64,000 nucleotides of DNA from Aureibacillus halotolerans (GTDB lineage Bacteria; Bacillota; Bacilli; Bacillales; DSM-28697). Location of the stretch: the NCBI RefSeq assembly GCF_004363045.1, contig NZ_SNYJ01000004.1, positions 1 through 64,000 on the forward strand, written 5' to 3'. The notes under the pieces were generated by a model. That model was not told the origin of the DNA. It saw nothing but the letters and a program-made list of their open reading frames with translations, and did not search any database. Made by a program: the position numbers and the translations under genes. Within the stretch, counting starts at the first letter, position 1, and the number at the start of each line of letters is the position of its first letter. Positions 53,163 to 62,270 of the stretch are shown here, in pieces.

Positions 53163-54461
53163 TCACCACTCTTTTTCTCTTAGCAGCTCGATCGCCTTTT
53201 CGGCATTAATAACACCTGCGCCTTCACTCGTCTGATCAAGGTGAAACGAATCGCAGGTGGCCAGCATGACTGTCTTTATGTCATCGGGCGTGGCATGAGG
53301 TGCTTGCTGAAATAGCAACGCAGCAATGCCCGCTACAATCGGTGTGCTCATGGATGTACCTGAGGATATAAAATGGTGTCCGCCTTGCCGATGCTTTCTT
53401 CCGAATTTGTCTTGCCAAGACCCTGGGGCGCGTAATGAAATGATATTCACTCCTGGTGCCAAGATGTCAGGTTTGACATCTCCATTCACGGTCGGTCCAC
53501 GGCTCGAGAATGTCGCTACACCATCCGTAACGCTTGCGCCAACCGTCATTGCTGCGGCACTTATGCCTGGCGATGCAATGGTGCCAATGTCCGGCCCATC
53601 ATTGCCTGCCGCTACAATGACCATTATGCCGGCCCTCCACGCTCGTTCCACAGCTTGAACGACAGGGTCCTCCTCTGGTACTTCAAGCGCTCGACCACCT
53701 AAAGACATGGAGAGCACACGAATGCCATAGACATTTTTATGCTGCACACACCAATCAATTCCTGAAATCACATCTGACAACGCACCGCTGCCAAAGCGAT
53801 TTAATACTTTGACGACAACGAGACTCGCCTCAGGTGCCATGCCACGGTAACGACCTTCTGATGTCCCTCCCTCTGAAGCGATGCACCCAGCGCAATGTGT
53901 GCCATGGCCATTGTCATCGTAAGGGGTCAATCGATGTTTGACGAAATCTTTGAAGCCGATGATTCTTGATGTCAAATCTTCATGAGGAGACACGCCTGTA
54001 TCAAGGACAGCGACAGTTACCCCTTTCCCCGTAACACCTTGTGGATATAGTTGATCAACTTTTACAGACTTCGCAGTTCGCTCCAAGAGGACGGACATAT
54101 CGCGATCTAGGTAAATCTTTTTAATATAATGGCAATGAATACATAACGCTTCTATTTCTTTCATTGACAGTTTTACCGCACAGCCTGCCATCGTAGGCAA
54201 AAGTCGTTTTAATTGCTTTCTCCATCTCTTCCCTGTGTATGCCTGTAAAAGTCTTATCCCCTGATTGTAATTGGCACTGCCTTGAAATTGGACGATCACT
54301 TCCACATTTTTTCGTCGTCTTAACAACGCGTCCATCCAATGCTGAAATAAGCACGGTATCCACCGCATTGGCTGATACATGCGGACCATTCGACGCTTTA
54401 GACGCCTGTCCATAAGGTGACCATGCGTTCGCACAGCTTGAATCATTGAAAAGCCGTTCAT
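53163..54461 (-). CDS. aprX: intracellular subtilisin-like serine protease AprX
   Basis: A cytoplasmic alkaline serine protease, 432 residues, without a signal peptide, as in B. subtilis AprX (the N-terminus NGFSMIQAVRTHGHLMDRRL aligns well). The catalytic triad is D154 in AVLDTGVS, H186 in DNGHGTHC and S370 in SSGTSMSTP, with oxyanion N287 in AAGNDGP. The ATG at 54461 is chosen because GAGGAGGG lies 5 bp upstream; the ORF could be read 42 codons longer, but without support. Transcribed alone. B. subtilis AprX acts in the stationary phase. Confidence 0.93.
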   Translation of the reverse strand: MNGFSMIQAVRTHGHLMDRRLKRRMVRMYQPMRWIPCLFQHWMDALLRRRKNVEVIVQFQGSANYNQGIRLLQAYTGKRWRKQLKRLLPTMAGCAVKLSMKEIEALCIHCHYIKKIYLDRDMSVLLERTAKSVKVDQLYPQGVTGKGVTVAVLDTGVSPHEDLTSRIIGFKDFVKHRLTPYDDNGHGTHCAGCIASEGGTSEGRYRGMAPEASLVVVKVLNRFGSGALSDVISGIDWCVQHKNVYGIRVLSMSLGGRALEVPEEDPVVQAVERAWRAGIMVIVAAGNDGPDIGTIASPGISAAAMTVGASVTDGVATFSSRGPTVNGDVKPDILAPGVNIISLRAPGSWQDKFGRKHRQGGHHFISSGTSMSTPIVAGIAALLFQQAPHATPDDIKTVMLATCDSFHLDQTSEGAGVINAEKAIELLREKEW

Positions 54462-54635
54462 TTCTTCCCTCCTCATCCATCTACGTTCAATGTATGAAGG
54501 AAAGAAATTGTCTGGCACGGTGGATGTCCTTCCGCGATAACCCGTTCGCAGTGAAAGGGTATTCGCATTTGACAAGGAGGACCTCAAACCCTACCATTTG
54601 AAGAAAATAAGAAGCTTAGAAAGGTGGATGCGTGA

Positions 54636-55664
54636 GTGATCGCTCCAATCCTATTAAAAGAGTGGCGGGGGAATGTACTAGAAAATGTCCATCACGGGCT
54701 TGTATGCGGCATTGATGCAGAAAAGCAACCAATATTCTCTGTCGGAGACACCACAACGCCTGTATTCTACCGCTCTGCCTTAAAACCGATTCAAGCCATC
54801 CCTGTGTTTGAAACCGCTGTCTTTGAGAAATACGGTATTTCAACGACAGAGGCTGCCCTTTGCACAGCCTCACAACGAGGAGAGCTCTACCACCAACATG
54901 CTCTGCAATCCCTCCTTGAGAAGCTTGGACTTGCAGAGGACCAACTTGTTTGCCATGCATCCTATCCTTTGAATGAGGCACCAAAATTCGAGCGTCTTTG
55001 GCAGCAGCAGCCTCACCGTAAGCTGCATCACAATTGCGCCGGAAAACATCTCGGGCTGTTGGCGGCGTGTCGAGCACACGGTTGGCCAGAAAAAGATTAT
55101 GAACATCTCGATCACCCTGTGCAACAGCGCATTCTTGATGTCCTCTCCATATTGGCTGAGGTTCCGAAAGAGGAAATTGAGCTCGGTACAGATGGCTGTG
55201 GCGTTCCGGTATTTGCTGTACCTTTACAGCATATGGCAATATCGTATTTGAAATTTGCTGTGCCAGAGCTGATTGAAGATCAGGCGTTGCGAAAAACCGT
55301 CACTGCCATAGGTGACATTATGAATCAGCACCCAACTATTGTCGCTTCGCATAATTTCATTTGCACCGCGTTGTTAGAAGACGACAATATTGTCGCAAAA
55401 GGCGGCGCTCAAGGGGTTTACTGTTTTGCCTTACGAAAAGAGAAAATGGCCTTTGCGCTTAAAGTCCTCAGTGGAGCCGAGCATGTATGGCCATTTCTTG
55501 TGGCGAACCTGCTTGAGCAGATTCATTATGACAACAAAGATACGATTGAACGTCTGCACAAGTTACGTTCAAAAACGGTGGTAAATGACGCAGGGGTTCC
55601 GGTTGGCAAATCAACGGTTCATCTAGTAAATGAATGTAATAAAATGGAGGGTTTTCATGCTTGA
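54636..55664 (+). CDS. L-asparaginase (ReAII/asparaginase II family)
   Basis: Hydrolyses L-asparagine to aspartate and ammonia, probably in the cytoplasm (no signal peptide). A 342-residue protein of the Rhizobium etli-type family: YRSALKPIQ carries the Ser-x-x-Lys catalytic pair near residue 47-50, then TASQRGE near 79, HNCAGKHLG near 130 and GTDGCGVP near 185; the two Cys and the Lys form the family zinc/activity site. GTG start with AAGGTGG upstream. Its stop overlaps cutC by 8 bp. Confidence 0.92.
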   Translation: MIAPILLKEWRGNVLENVHHGLVCGIDAEKQPIFSVGDTTTPVFYRSALKPIQAIPVFETAVFEKYGISTTEAALCTASQRGELYHQHALQSLLEKLGLAEDQLVCHASYPLNEAPKFERLWQQQPHRKLHHNCAGKHLGLLAACRAHGWPEKDYEHLDHPVQQRILDVLSILAEVPKEEIELGTDGCGVPVFAVPLQHMAISYLKFAVPELIEDQALRKTVTAIGDIMNQHPTIVASHNFICTALLEDDNIVAKGGAQGVYCFALRKEKMAFALKVLSGAEHVWPFLVANLLEQIHYDNKDTIERLHKLRSKTVVNDAGVPVGKSTVHLVNECNKMEGFHA

Positions 55665-56331
55665 AGTGATTGTGTTACTCCCTGAAGATGCAAGGCAAGC
55701 AGAAGCCGCTGGTGCGGACAGGCTGGAGCTAGTGACGGCCATGCCTGAAGGTGGTCTCACACCAAGCTATAGTGTGATTGAGGCAGTAGTTCATGCGGTC
55801 ACCATCCCTGTTCGTGTCATGATCCGACCCCACAGCCGTTCCTTCACGTATACGGAGGAAGAAAAAGAACTGATGAAGCGTGACTTGTCACATGCGATTG
55901 AGTTAGGGGCAGAAGGCATTGTAATCGGTGCACTAACGCGAGAAGGTGATATTGATTCAGCGTTTATGCAGGAGGTGATAGCCATCGCTGACGGGGCTGC
56001 TATCACATTTCACCGTGCGATAGACGCCGCACGAGACCCTCTCACTGCTTACCAACAGCTTGCAGCACTAGGGGAGATTCAAACGGTGTTGACATCAGGC
56101 GGTGGTCAAACGGTGGCAGACGGACTCGATACATTAAAAGCTATGAGCGCTTGCGATGGCCCGGAGATCCTGCTTGGCAGCGGGCTGACAATAGACAATA
56201 TCGCGCAAGTGCATAGCGTTTTACAAGGCCAGCATTACCACATCGGTTCAGCGGCTCGGGTTGACGGATCCTTTGCTAATGGAATAGATGCAAATGCCAT
56301 TCATCGGTTTAAGGAGACAATTCGATCTTGA
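55657..56331 (+). CDS. cutC: copper homeostasis protein CutC
   Basis: A 224-residue TIM-barrel protein of the CutC family: AAGADRLELVTAMPEGGLTP near the start, VRVMIRPHSRSFTYT near 50 and LTSGGGQTVADGLD near 143. The biochemical role of CutC in bacteria is debated; copper binding is the historical assignment. GGAGGG precedes the ATG at 55657, which overlaps the asparaginase stop. A terminator follows at 56367. Confidence 0.93.
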   Translation: MLEVIVLLPEDARQAEAAGADRLELVTAMPEGGLTPSYSVIEAVVHAVTIPVRVMIRPHSRSFTYTEEEKELMKRDLSHAIELGAEGIVIGALTREGDIDSAFMQEVIAIADGAAITFHRAIDAARDPLTAYQQLAALGEIQTVLTSGGGQTVADGLDTLKAMSACDGPEILLGSGLTIDNIAQVHSVLQGQHYHIGSAARVDGSFANGIDANAIHRFKETIRS

Positions 56332-56366
56332 AGTTTTGAACAAAATAATTAATTTCAAACCAAAAA

Positions 56367-56402
56367 TGTTCAATCAGAGAAAGCCTTGATTGAACGTTTT
56401 TT
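56367..56402 (+). terminator. terminator after cutC
   Basis: GTTCAATCA pairs with TGATTGAAC and is followed by six Ts. Confidence 0.8.
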
Positions 56403-56424
56403 GATTGATTTTTAACAATGCCAC

Positions 56425-57117
56425 TTAATCGCCTTTTACAAATCGATATCCGACACCCCATACTGTTTCGATATATTTTGGATTGGAGGGGGATGGTTCT
56501 AATTTCTCCCTTATCTTCCGAATATGGACCGTCACAGTTGTAAGATCCCCCATTGAATCAAAACCCCAAATACGTTCGAATAAATGTTCCTTGCTAAACA
56601 CTATATTAGGATTCATTGCCAAAAATACTAAAAGGTCAAATTCCTTTGCGGTGAACGTTCTTTCCTCGTCATTTAAAAAAACTCGCCTGGCGTTTTGATC
56701 AATAGATAATTCTCCGACATGAATTATATCAGATTCCTTTTTACGGTGAACTAATCGTTCATATCTTGATAAATGGGCTTTAACTCTTGCAACCAACTCA
56801 TTAGGATTAAATGGTTTTACAATATAATCATCTGCTCCGCGATCGAACCCCCTTATTTTATCTATATCCTCCTTTCTAGCTGTTATCATTAATATTGGAA
56901 TATCTAATGTCCTTCTTAATTGTTTGCACAAATCAAATCCATTAATGCCGGGGAGCATTACGTCCAATAAAATCAGATCATATGCGTTTGTTTGTGCCTT
57001 TTTCAGTCCCTCTTCACCCGTCGAAGCAATATCACTAGCAAATCCGTTTACTTCTAGGTAGTCCCTTTCTAACTCTGCAATACTTAATTCGTCTTCAATA
57101 ATCAAGATTCTTTGCAA
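56425..57117 (-). CDS. OmpR-type response regulator
   Basis: A 230-residue response regulator. The receiver domain has acidic pocket E8/D9, phosphoacceptor D52 in LLDVML and K101 in VKPFN; the C-terminal winged helix follows from about residue 125 (ends TVWGVGYRF). TTG start with GAAGGTG upstream. Its start overlaps the kinase stop by 16 bp. It probably regulates a cell-envelope or transport target, by analogy; none is shown in the sequence. Confidence 0.93.
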   Translation of the reverse strand: MQRILIIEDELSIAELERDYLEVNGFASDIASTGEEGLKKAQTNAYDLILLDVMLPGINGFDLCKQLRRTLDIPILMITARKEDIDKIRGFDRGADDYIVKPFNPNELVARVKAHLSRYERLVHRKKESDIIHVGELSIDQNARRVFLNDEERTFTAKEFDLLVFLAMNPNIVFSKEHLFERIWGFDSMGDLTTVTVHIRKIREKLEPSPSNPKYIETVWGVGYRFVKGD

Positions 57118-58202
57118 TTTAACACCTTCTTTAGTGTGAAATTAATACTTGTCCCTTCGCCTAGTTGACTATGTGCCCAAATGGTTCCTCCATGTCCATT
57201 AACAATTTTCTTTGCTATTGATAAGCCAAGCCCACTTCCGCCAGTCTCCGAGTTTCGTGATGAATCTGTCCGATAAAAGCTCGTAAAAATAAACGGCAGA
57301 TCCTCTTTGGATATCCCACTTCCATTGTCTTTTATCTTCACAAAGACCTGATCCAGATCGGATTTTAAACGAACCTGAAGGTGTTGACTTTCTTTATCCA
57401 TATATTTAAAGCTGTTTTGAACAATATTTGTTACCACTCGCTTTATTTGTTCACGATCAGCCTTCACAATATAAGATTCTTCCTCATTGGCAAAAAGATT
57501 TGCAGACCCTTGATCCATTTGAATATCAAATCTTAATTCGTCAATAAAATCATTGAAGAATGAATAAAGATCCATATCCTCAAATTTGAATGGGATACGC
57601 TCCAGATCTAACTTTGAGTATAAGAAAAATTCATCAAGTAATACATCCATGTCATTTGCCTTATGATCGATCGTTCGAATGTATCGTTCGACTTTTTCAG
57701 GAGTATTTGCCACCCCATCTTGAATACCTTTTACATACCCTTTGATCGATGTTAATGGTGTTTTCAAATCATGGGAGATACTAGCAATTAGCTCCTTGCG
57801 ACTTTTTTCATATCGTAACTGATCTGCTTGCGCTTCTTTCAAATCCAAACGCATTTTTTCAAATGTATTAGAAAGTTCACCGAGTTCATCCTTTTTATCC
57901 GATGCAACACTAAAATCCAAATCTCCTTCACTGATTTTTTTAGTTGCATTCATTAATTTCTTTATGGGATTGATAATACTTTTTGATACAAAATAGGTGA
58001 GTAGCCCATTTGTTATGATTAAAATAAGTAACATCCCTATAAAGCGAAGGCTGATAAATAAATCAAGATTTTCACTCTGCGGATTGCCCTTGAAAACAAC
58101 AAATAATAAATATCCAATAAAAATCTCAAAGATAACGATGGAAACGACAGGAATAATAATCATCCCTATATTTGATAAAACTAATCTTTTCTTGATTGAC
58201 AA
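57102..58202 (-). CDS. sensor histidine kinase
   Basis: A membrane-bound kinase of about 366 residues. Two membrane segments (about 9-37 and 52-75 by the long numbering) enclose only about 15 residues, so it is probably an intramembrane-type sensor. HAMP, H147 in ISHDLKTPL (phosphoacceptor), N-box and GSGLGLSIAKKIV follow. A TTG at 58202 after AGGTGG is a likely start; a GTG 9 bp earlier is possible. Kinase precedes regulator, the reverse of the commoner order. Confidence 0.9.
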   Translation of the reverse strand: MSIKKRLVLSNIGMIIIPVVSIVIFEIFIGYLLFVVFKGNPQSENLDLFISLRFIGMLLILIITNGLLTYFVSKSIINPIKKLMNATKKISEGDLDFSVASDKKDELGELSNTFEKMRLDLKEAQADQLRYEKSRKELIASISHDLKTPLTSIKGYVKGIQDGVANTPEKVERYIRTIDHKANDMDVLLDEFFLYSKLDLERIPFKFEDMDLYSFFNDFIDELRFDIQMDQGSANLFANEEESYIVKADREQIKRVVTNIVQNSFKYMDKESQHLQVRLKSDLDQVFVKIKDNGSGISKEDLPFIFTSFYRTDSSRNSETGGSGLGLSIAKKIVNGHGGTIWAHSQLGEGTSINFTLKKVLNCKES

Positions 58203-58315
58203 CGCTACCACCTGCTTAAGTGATCAATTATTATAGTTCTTAAAAATCATTTTTCCGAAACATACCGATTGAGTTCACTAATTATAAAATCGCCATATAT
58301 TCGTCGACATTATAC

Positions 58316-58350
58316 TATAAAGAGACTGCCGGTTTAACGACAGTCTTTGT
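58316..58350 (-). terminator. hairpin after the small membrane-protein pair
   Basis: AGACTG(C)CG pairs with CG(A)CAGTCT; only a short T-tail on the - strand. It may end transcripts from 58914. Confidence 0.4.
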
Positions 58351-58386
58351 CTAATAAACCTATATGGTATTAGAATATGCTCCTGC

Positions 58387-58914
58387 TTATTTTTCAGTGG
58401 ACCTTTCTCCAATTGTCATTTTATAACGATAGAATCTCATCCACCCGATAAATGCAAGTATTGCCGTTGTAACTGATGTGACTACTCTAACCCAATTTCC
58501 TGTAATAAATTCATTAGCAACTTGCTGCAAATAGACTGTGGAATGAACAGCCGCCCCTTCTTCAAACAATATGATATTCCTTGGCCAGGCATAAATGACG
58601 GAAAAAATGAAGTTACCTAAAATAAAGACGATAAGGCTACCTAATATCCAACCTCGGATGTTTTTTAATTTCCATGTAAAGATTAAAGTAACAATCCCGG
58701 CACCTATGACTGACATGCCTATTATCGGAAAGTAGGTCCCCGGACTTGTCACTTGCAAAAACTCCGAAGTCACTTCGACTGAGTGTGGAACATCGTGAAA
58801 TACATTAGGGTACAGAAGTATGTTTTCAATGATAAATCCTCCAAGGAATATGATCTGTAGCCATGCATAAATCAAAACAATCACGCTCGTAAAATTAGAA
58901 AGTACATTTTTCAT
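58387..58914 (-). CDS. four-segment membrane protein
   Basis: A 175-residue protein with membrane segments near 10-30, 60-80, 90-112 and 140-160, a topology resembling DUF1772-type proteins, but no motif secures a family. GAGGG lies 6 bp before the ATG at 58914; the earlier GTG start is less likely. It lies between the two-component genes and another small membrane protein on the same strand, so it may be a target or partner of that system. Confidence 0.6.
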   Translation of the reverse strand: MKNVLSNFTSVIVLIYAWLQIIFLGGFIIENILLYPNVFHDVPHSVEVTSEFLQVTSPGTYFPIIGMSVIGAGIVTLIFTWKLKNIRGWILGSLIVFILGNFIFSVIYAWPRNIILFEEGAAVHSTVYLQQVANEFITGNWVRVVTSVTTAILAFIGWMRFYRYKMTIGERSTEK

Positions 58915-58981
58915 AAACACCCTCATCCATTTCCTTTTCACCTTTTCATGGGGTCGTTCCTATGAAAACAACCCCAGGCAC

Positions 58982-59383
58982 TTATTTTGTTTTTATCTTT
59001 AGCAGGACACTTGCGATGAATCCTGTGATAAGCCCCCATATCGCATTTGTCACCAAGACACTAACAATTGCATACGGACTTGTTAAAGGTCCTTGCAATT
59101 GACCCGTTAGAATCGGTGATAAAATACCACTAATAATAATTACTAAAATTCCATAATTAATCCCGACAAAAACTAATGTGACGATTGGTTTAGATGCTCG
59201 TTTCATATAAACTGCCGCTATCCAAACAATCGAAATTATGATTGTCGCCGTTATACTTGCGACTGGTTTCCCAACGGCCTCTGATATTCCCAAAATGCTC
59301 ATAAATGGTCTTATAAGAGCGATTATAGATAGTGTGACAATAAGTCCCCAATTCAAGGTTTTGTACGCACTATTGGTTGACAT
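58982..59383 (-). CDS. small four-segment membrane protein
   Basis: A 133-residue highly hydrophobic protein with segments near 12-30, 42-60, 68-90 and 105-128. AAAGGAG lies 6 bp before the ATG. No known family was recognised. Same strand and direction as its neighbour at 58387 and the two-component genes. Confidence 0.65.
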   Translation of the reverse strand: MSTNSAYKTLNWGLIVTLSIIALIRPFMSILGISEAVGKPVASITATIIISIVWIAAVYMKRASKPIVTLVFVGINYGILVIIISGILSPILTGQLQGPLTSPYAIVSVLVTNAIWGLITGFIASVLLKIKTK

Positions 59384-59528
59384 ATTGATCTCTCCTTTCC
59401 TTGTTTAATCTCTACAGTACGTACTATAAGATCAATAGCTTATAGAACCCTTATCCATTTATTAATTATTTATTAAATGTCATAATCTATATCTTCTCCA
59501 ATTAGAAAACCATATTGAACACTACTTC

Positions 59529-59616
59529 TAGGGTGTGTCTGAGGACTCAGAAGGGAGCAGATGGGGACGAAAAAGCGGGGACAGATGCCTCTGAGCGAGT
59601 TTTAAGACACGCCCTA
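59529..59616. mobile_element. 88-bp MITE-like element with 12-bp inverted ends
   Basis: Starts TAGGGTGTGTCT and ends AGACACGCCCTA (one mismatch in 12). Inside, the sequence GGGGAC occurs twice (59553 and 59577). No coding sequence. It lies in the gap upstream of the M23 gene. Confidence 0.5.
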
Positions 59617-59692
59617 AATAAATCTTGATATTTATGTTAAGATTTAGGTGATCTTTTAAGTGATTTATTTGAAGCTTTGGAGGGGAATAAAG

Positions 59693-60559
59693 TTGACGAT
59701 CAATCAAGATTCATTTGGTTCGTACTTTTTGAATGGTGAATTTGAAAGGATTTATAAATCAATGTCAAAGGATTTGCAAAATTTAATTACGCCCGAACAG
59801 CTTCATGAGGTAGGGCACTCTTTTAACGAGGGGGTCGAGAGTTATGGCACCGCTTTGCAAAATGAGTTTTTAGGGGGTACGCGAACCCTTTGGTTAGATG
59901 AGAGTAAAACCAAGTCTATTCATGTTACCTTTGACAGAGACGCTTTGATATCAGGGCTAGCTATAAAGCCTTATGTCAGTTTTCCAACAACAGATAAACG
60001 GTACTCGAAAAATACATATCGTATGCCAATTCAGAAGGAGTGGTTTGTATTCTGGGGTGGCACGAATGAATTTGTAAATTATCATTATCCGTATGAGCAG
60101 CAACGCTATGCGTACGATTTAGTCATGGTAAAAGACAATAAAACATATAAAGACACGACGTTCTCTAATGATAACTATTACGCTTTTGGGGCAGACGTCG
60201 TAGCGCCGTATGAAGGCAAAGTTGTGTCAGTTGTGGATGGGATTAGAGACAATGTCCCTGGAGAAATGGAAACCGAAAACCCTGCTGGTAATCACACAAT
60301 CATCGCACATCCAAATAACGAATATAGTATGATTGCACACTTTAAAAAGGGCACGATTGTTGTCGAAGAAGGCGAAGAAGTGCAGGAAGGACAATTTCTT
60401 GGACAGTGTGGTAACTCTGGAAATTCATCAGAGGCGCATATCCATTTTCAACTAATGGACCATGCCAATCCTGATAATGCTGCATCAATTCGCATCCATT
60501 TTCAAAACAACATCGAACCAATTCAAGGCGATGTAATCCAACCGCAGGAGTCTCGCTAG
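59693..60559 (+). CDS. M23-type metallopeptidase domain protein, tail derived from repeat DNA
   Basis: A 288-residue protein without signal peptide: an N-terminal DUF3887-like helical region (about 1-80), then an M23/LytM-type fold with YHYPYEQQRYAYDLV carrying the first metal-ligand region and HIHFQLM as the HxH motif near the C-terminus. TTG start at 59693, preceded by GGAGGGG. The last codons (QPQESR and TAG) are inside a family B repeat fragment, so the natural C-terminus has probably been replaced. Without a signal, substrate access to peptidoglycan is unclear. Confidence 0.8.
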   Translation: MTINQDSFGSYFLNGEFERIYKSMSKDLQNLITPEQLHEVGHSFNEGVESYGTALQNEFLGGTRTLWLDESKTKSIHVTFDRDALISGLAIKPYVSFPTTDKRYSKNTYRMPIQKEWFVFWGGTNEFVNYHYPYEQQRYAYDLVMVKDNKTYKDTTFSNDNYYAFGADVVAPYEGKVVSVVDGIRDNVPGEMETENPAGNHTIIAHPNNEYSMIAHFKKGTIVVEEGEEVQEGQFLGQCGNSGNSSEAHIHFQLMDHANPDNAASIRIHFQNNIEPIQGDVIQPQESR

Positions 60560-60575
60560 TCATCGCTTTTGGTTA
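60542..60575 (-). repeat. family B fragment that supplies the M23 stop codon
   Basis: CCGCAGGAGTCTCGCTAGT is the reverse complement of the start of family B (53074, 11106). The adjacent CGCTTTTGGTTAT also occurs at 60953. Confidence 0.75.
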
Positions 60576-60586
60576 TGATAAAGAAC

Positions 60587-60631
60587 AAATGAAATGAGAC
60601 CAACCTTTTATGGTTTCACTTCATTTCTTTA
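60587..60631 (+). terminator. terminator after the M23 gene
   Basis: AAATGAAATGAGACCA pairs with TGGTTTCACTTCATTT around a short loop, followed by Ts. Confidence 0.7.
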
Positions 60632-60754
60632 CCAAACGGCATTCGTGTAAGAGGCACCAGGTGATCTACCTTGAAACATTGCACGTACTTGCCTGATTTG
60701 GTTGCCACACGGCTTTTTACCCTCTATACGAGACCAAACCACAATAAACAATGT

Positions 60755-60900
60755 GCGCAGAAACAAACATCAGCGTAGTCAACAGACGTAGACTCTAGTG
60801 GGATCAACGCGAGCTGAAGATCCCCTCGGAAAGCCTGCTTTTTTGAGGAAGCTGAAGCCGTGCCCCACAGAAAGCGAAGTTTGTTGACGCAGCGGTCGTC
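60755..60900 (+). repeat. repeat family A, diverged copy A5
   Basis: GCAGAAACAAACATCAGCGT through GCGAAGTTTGTTGACGCAGC. The outer arms have drifted (TTTGTTGAC in place of TATTTTGAC). The first target site lacks a module; a module fragment in reverse orientation lies at 60908-60935, and family B sequence follows to 60963. Confidence 0.75.
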
Positions 60901-60963
60901 ATTCCCATGCACCTCGTCGTGTTTTCTTTGCTGCTGGAGTATCACTAGTGACCGCTTTTGGTT

Positions 60964-61148
60964 ATTGAACTATCGGAAAAATACGACTGGCGATACCTAA
61001 ATGATTTTGATCATTCGTTACCTATAGACCTTCCTAAATTACATTTGAGTTTTCTACCTTCGTAAACATTTTGTTTAATTCTCTGGATAGCACTAGACGC
61101 CAAGGTCATCACATCTTTAGAATGAAAGAAAAAGAGGGAGCGTAGAAC
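60964..61148. other. gap upstream of nos
   Basis: No gene or clear operator. A GAGGGAG ribosome binding site for nos lies at 61133-61139. Confidence 0.5.
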
Positions 61149-62213
61149 ATGCCTATGAAAGAGGAAGCAGCGGAGTTTATTGAACTGTTTTATACTGAAA
61201 TGAACTATCCTGCATCGGAAAAACAAAGCCGGTTGACGGATGTGTTGGCAAGTATTGAAACGAAAGGTACATACGAACTCACCTCAGAGGAATTGACCTA
61301 TGGCGCAAAGGTGGCCTGGCGCAATAGCAATCGATGCATTGGGCGCTTATTTTGGGATAAGCTACACGTTTTTGATGCGCGGCATGTCCATAATGTCAAA
61401 GATGTTTACACTTCTCTTTTGGACCATATTTCTTTCGCAACCAATAAAGGTCGTATTCGTCCTACGATTACGGTGTTTCCCGAAAACGTACGCATTTGGA
61501 ACCACCAATTGCTTCGCTATGCCGGGTATGAGCAAGCCGACGGAAGCGTTCTCGGCGACCCTCACTCGATTCGTTTTACCAAACATTGCCTTGATCTTGG
61601 TTGGGAGCCTCAGAGAACCGCCTTTGACATCTTGCCGCTAGTCATTCAAACGGGCGCTTCTCCACCAACGCTATTCCCGATTCCTGAAGCCTACATTTTA
61701 CGTGTGCCGCTCTCACACCCTACTTATGAGCAGGTGGAGGATCTGTCTCTTGAGTGGTATGCTGTGCCGATTATTTCAGATATGTCGCTTGAGATCGGAG
61801 GCCACACCTATCCCGCAGCCCCATTTAATGGCTGGTATATGGAAACCGAAATTGGTGCACGTAACCTTGCAGATGAGGCCCGATATAATTTGCTTCCTAT
61901 GATGGCGGAGATCGCAGGCTTTGACTCATCAAGGGAAAGTACCTTATGGCGAGATAAAGCGTTACTTGAGCTAAATATCGCCGTGATTGAGTCGTTTAAG
62001 AAGCATGGAGTAACCATCGTTGACCATCACACAGCCGCCAAGCAATTCAAGCATTTTGAAGCGCAAGAACACAAAGCGTGCCGCCACGTTACTGGTGATT
62101 GGTCATGGTTAATTCCACCCGTTTCTCCTGCAACAACGCATATCTTTCATCAATCCTATGAAAACAAAGTGCTCTCCCCAAACTATCATTATCAAGCTTC
62201 TTTGTATGGGTAA
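61149..62213 (+). CDS. nos: nitric oxide synthase oxygenase (bacterial type)
   Basis: Forms nitric oxide and citrulline from arginine using haem, pterin or folate and electrons from a separate reductase. A 354-residue oxygenase-only protein, as is usual in Bacillaceae. Haem thiolate C63 in RNSNRCIGRLFW and substrate-binding E234 in YMETEIGARNL are present, as are EPQRTAFDILPL and PTLFPIPEAY. ATG with GAGGGAG upstream. A strong bidirectional terminator follows. bNOS protects against oxidative stress in Bacillus. Confidence 0.97.
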   Translation: MPMKEEAAEFIELFYTEMNYPASEKQSRLTDVLASIETKGTYELTSEELTYGAKVAWRNSNRCIGRLFWDKLHVFDARHVHNVKDVYTSLLDHISFATNKGRIRPTITVFPENVRIWNHQLLRYAGYEQADGSVLGDPHSIRFTKHCLDLGWEPQRTAFDILPLVIQTGASPPTLFPIPEAYILRVPLSHPTYEQVEDLSLEWYAVPIISDMSLEIGGHTYPAAPFNGWYMETEIGARNLADEARYNLLPMMAEIAGFDSSRESTLWRDKALLELNIAVIESFKKHGVTIVDHHTAAKQFKHFEAQEHKACRHVTGDWSWLIPPVSPATTHIFHQSYENKVLSPNYHYQASLYG

Positions 62214-62228
62214 CATTTAAATATCTAC

Positions 62229-62270
62229 ATAAAAAAACACCCCAACGATGATCTCTCATTGGGGTGTTTT
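62229..62270. terminator. bidirectional terminator
   Basis: AAAAACACCCCAA pairs with TTGGGGTGTTTTT. It separates nos from the convergent nucleotidyltransferase-like gene and overlaps the 3' end of the latter. Confidence 0.85.

Noticed and set aside
54616-55239. 207-residue - strand ORF
   Set aside because: Shadow of the asparaginase gene, whose motifs are clear on the + strand.
59529-59616. Riboswitch for the M23 gene
   Set aside because: The inverted ends and direct repeats fit a MITE better; no conserved riboswitch core was seen.
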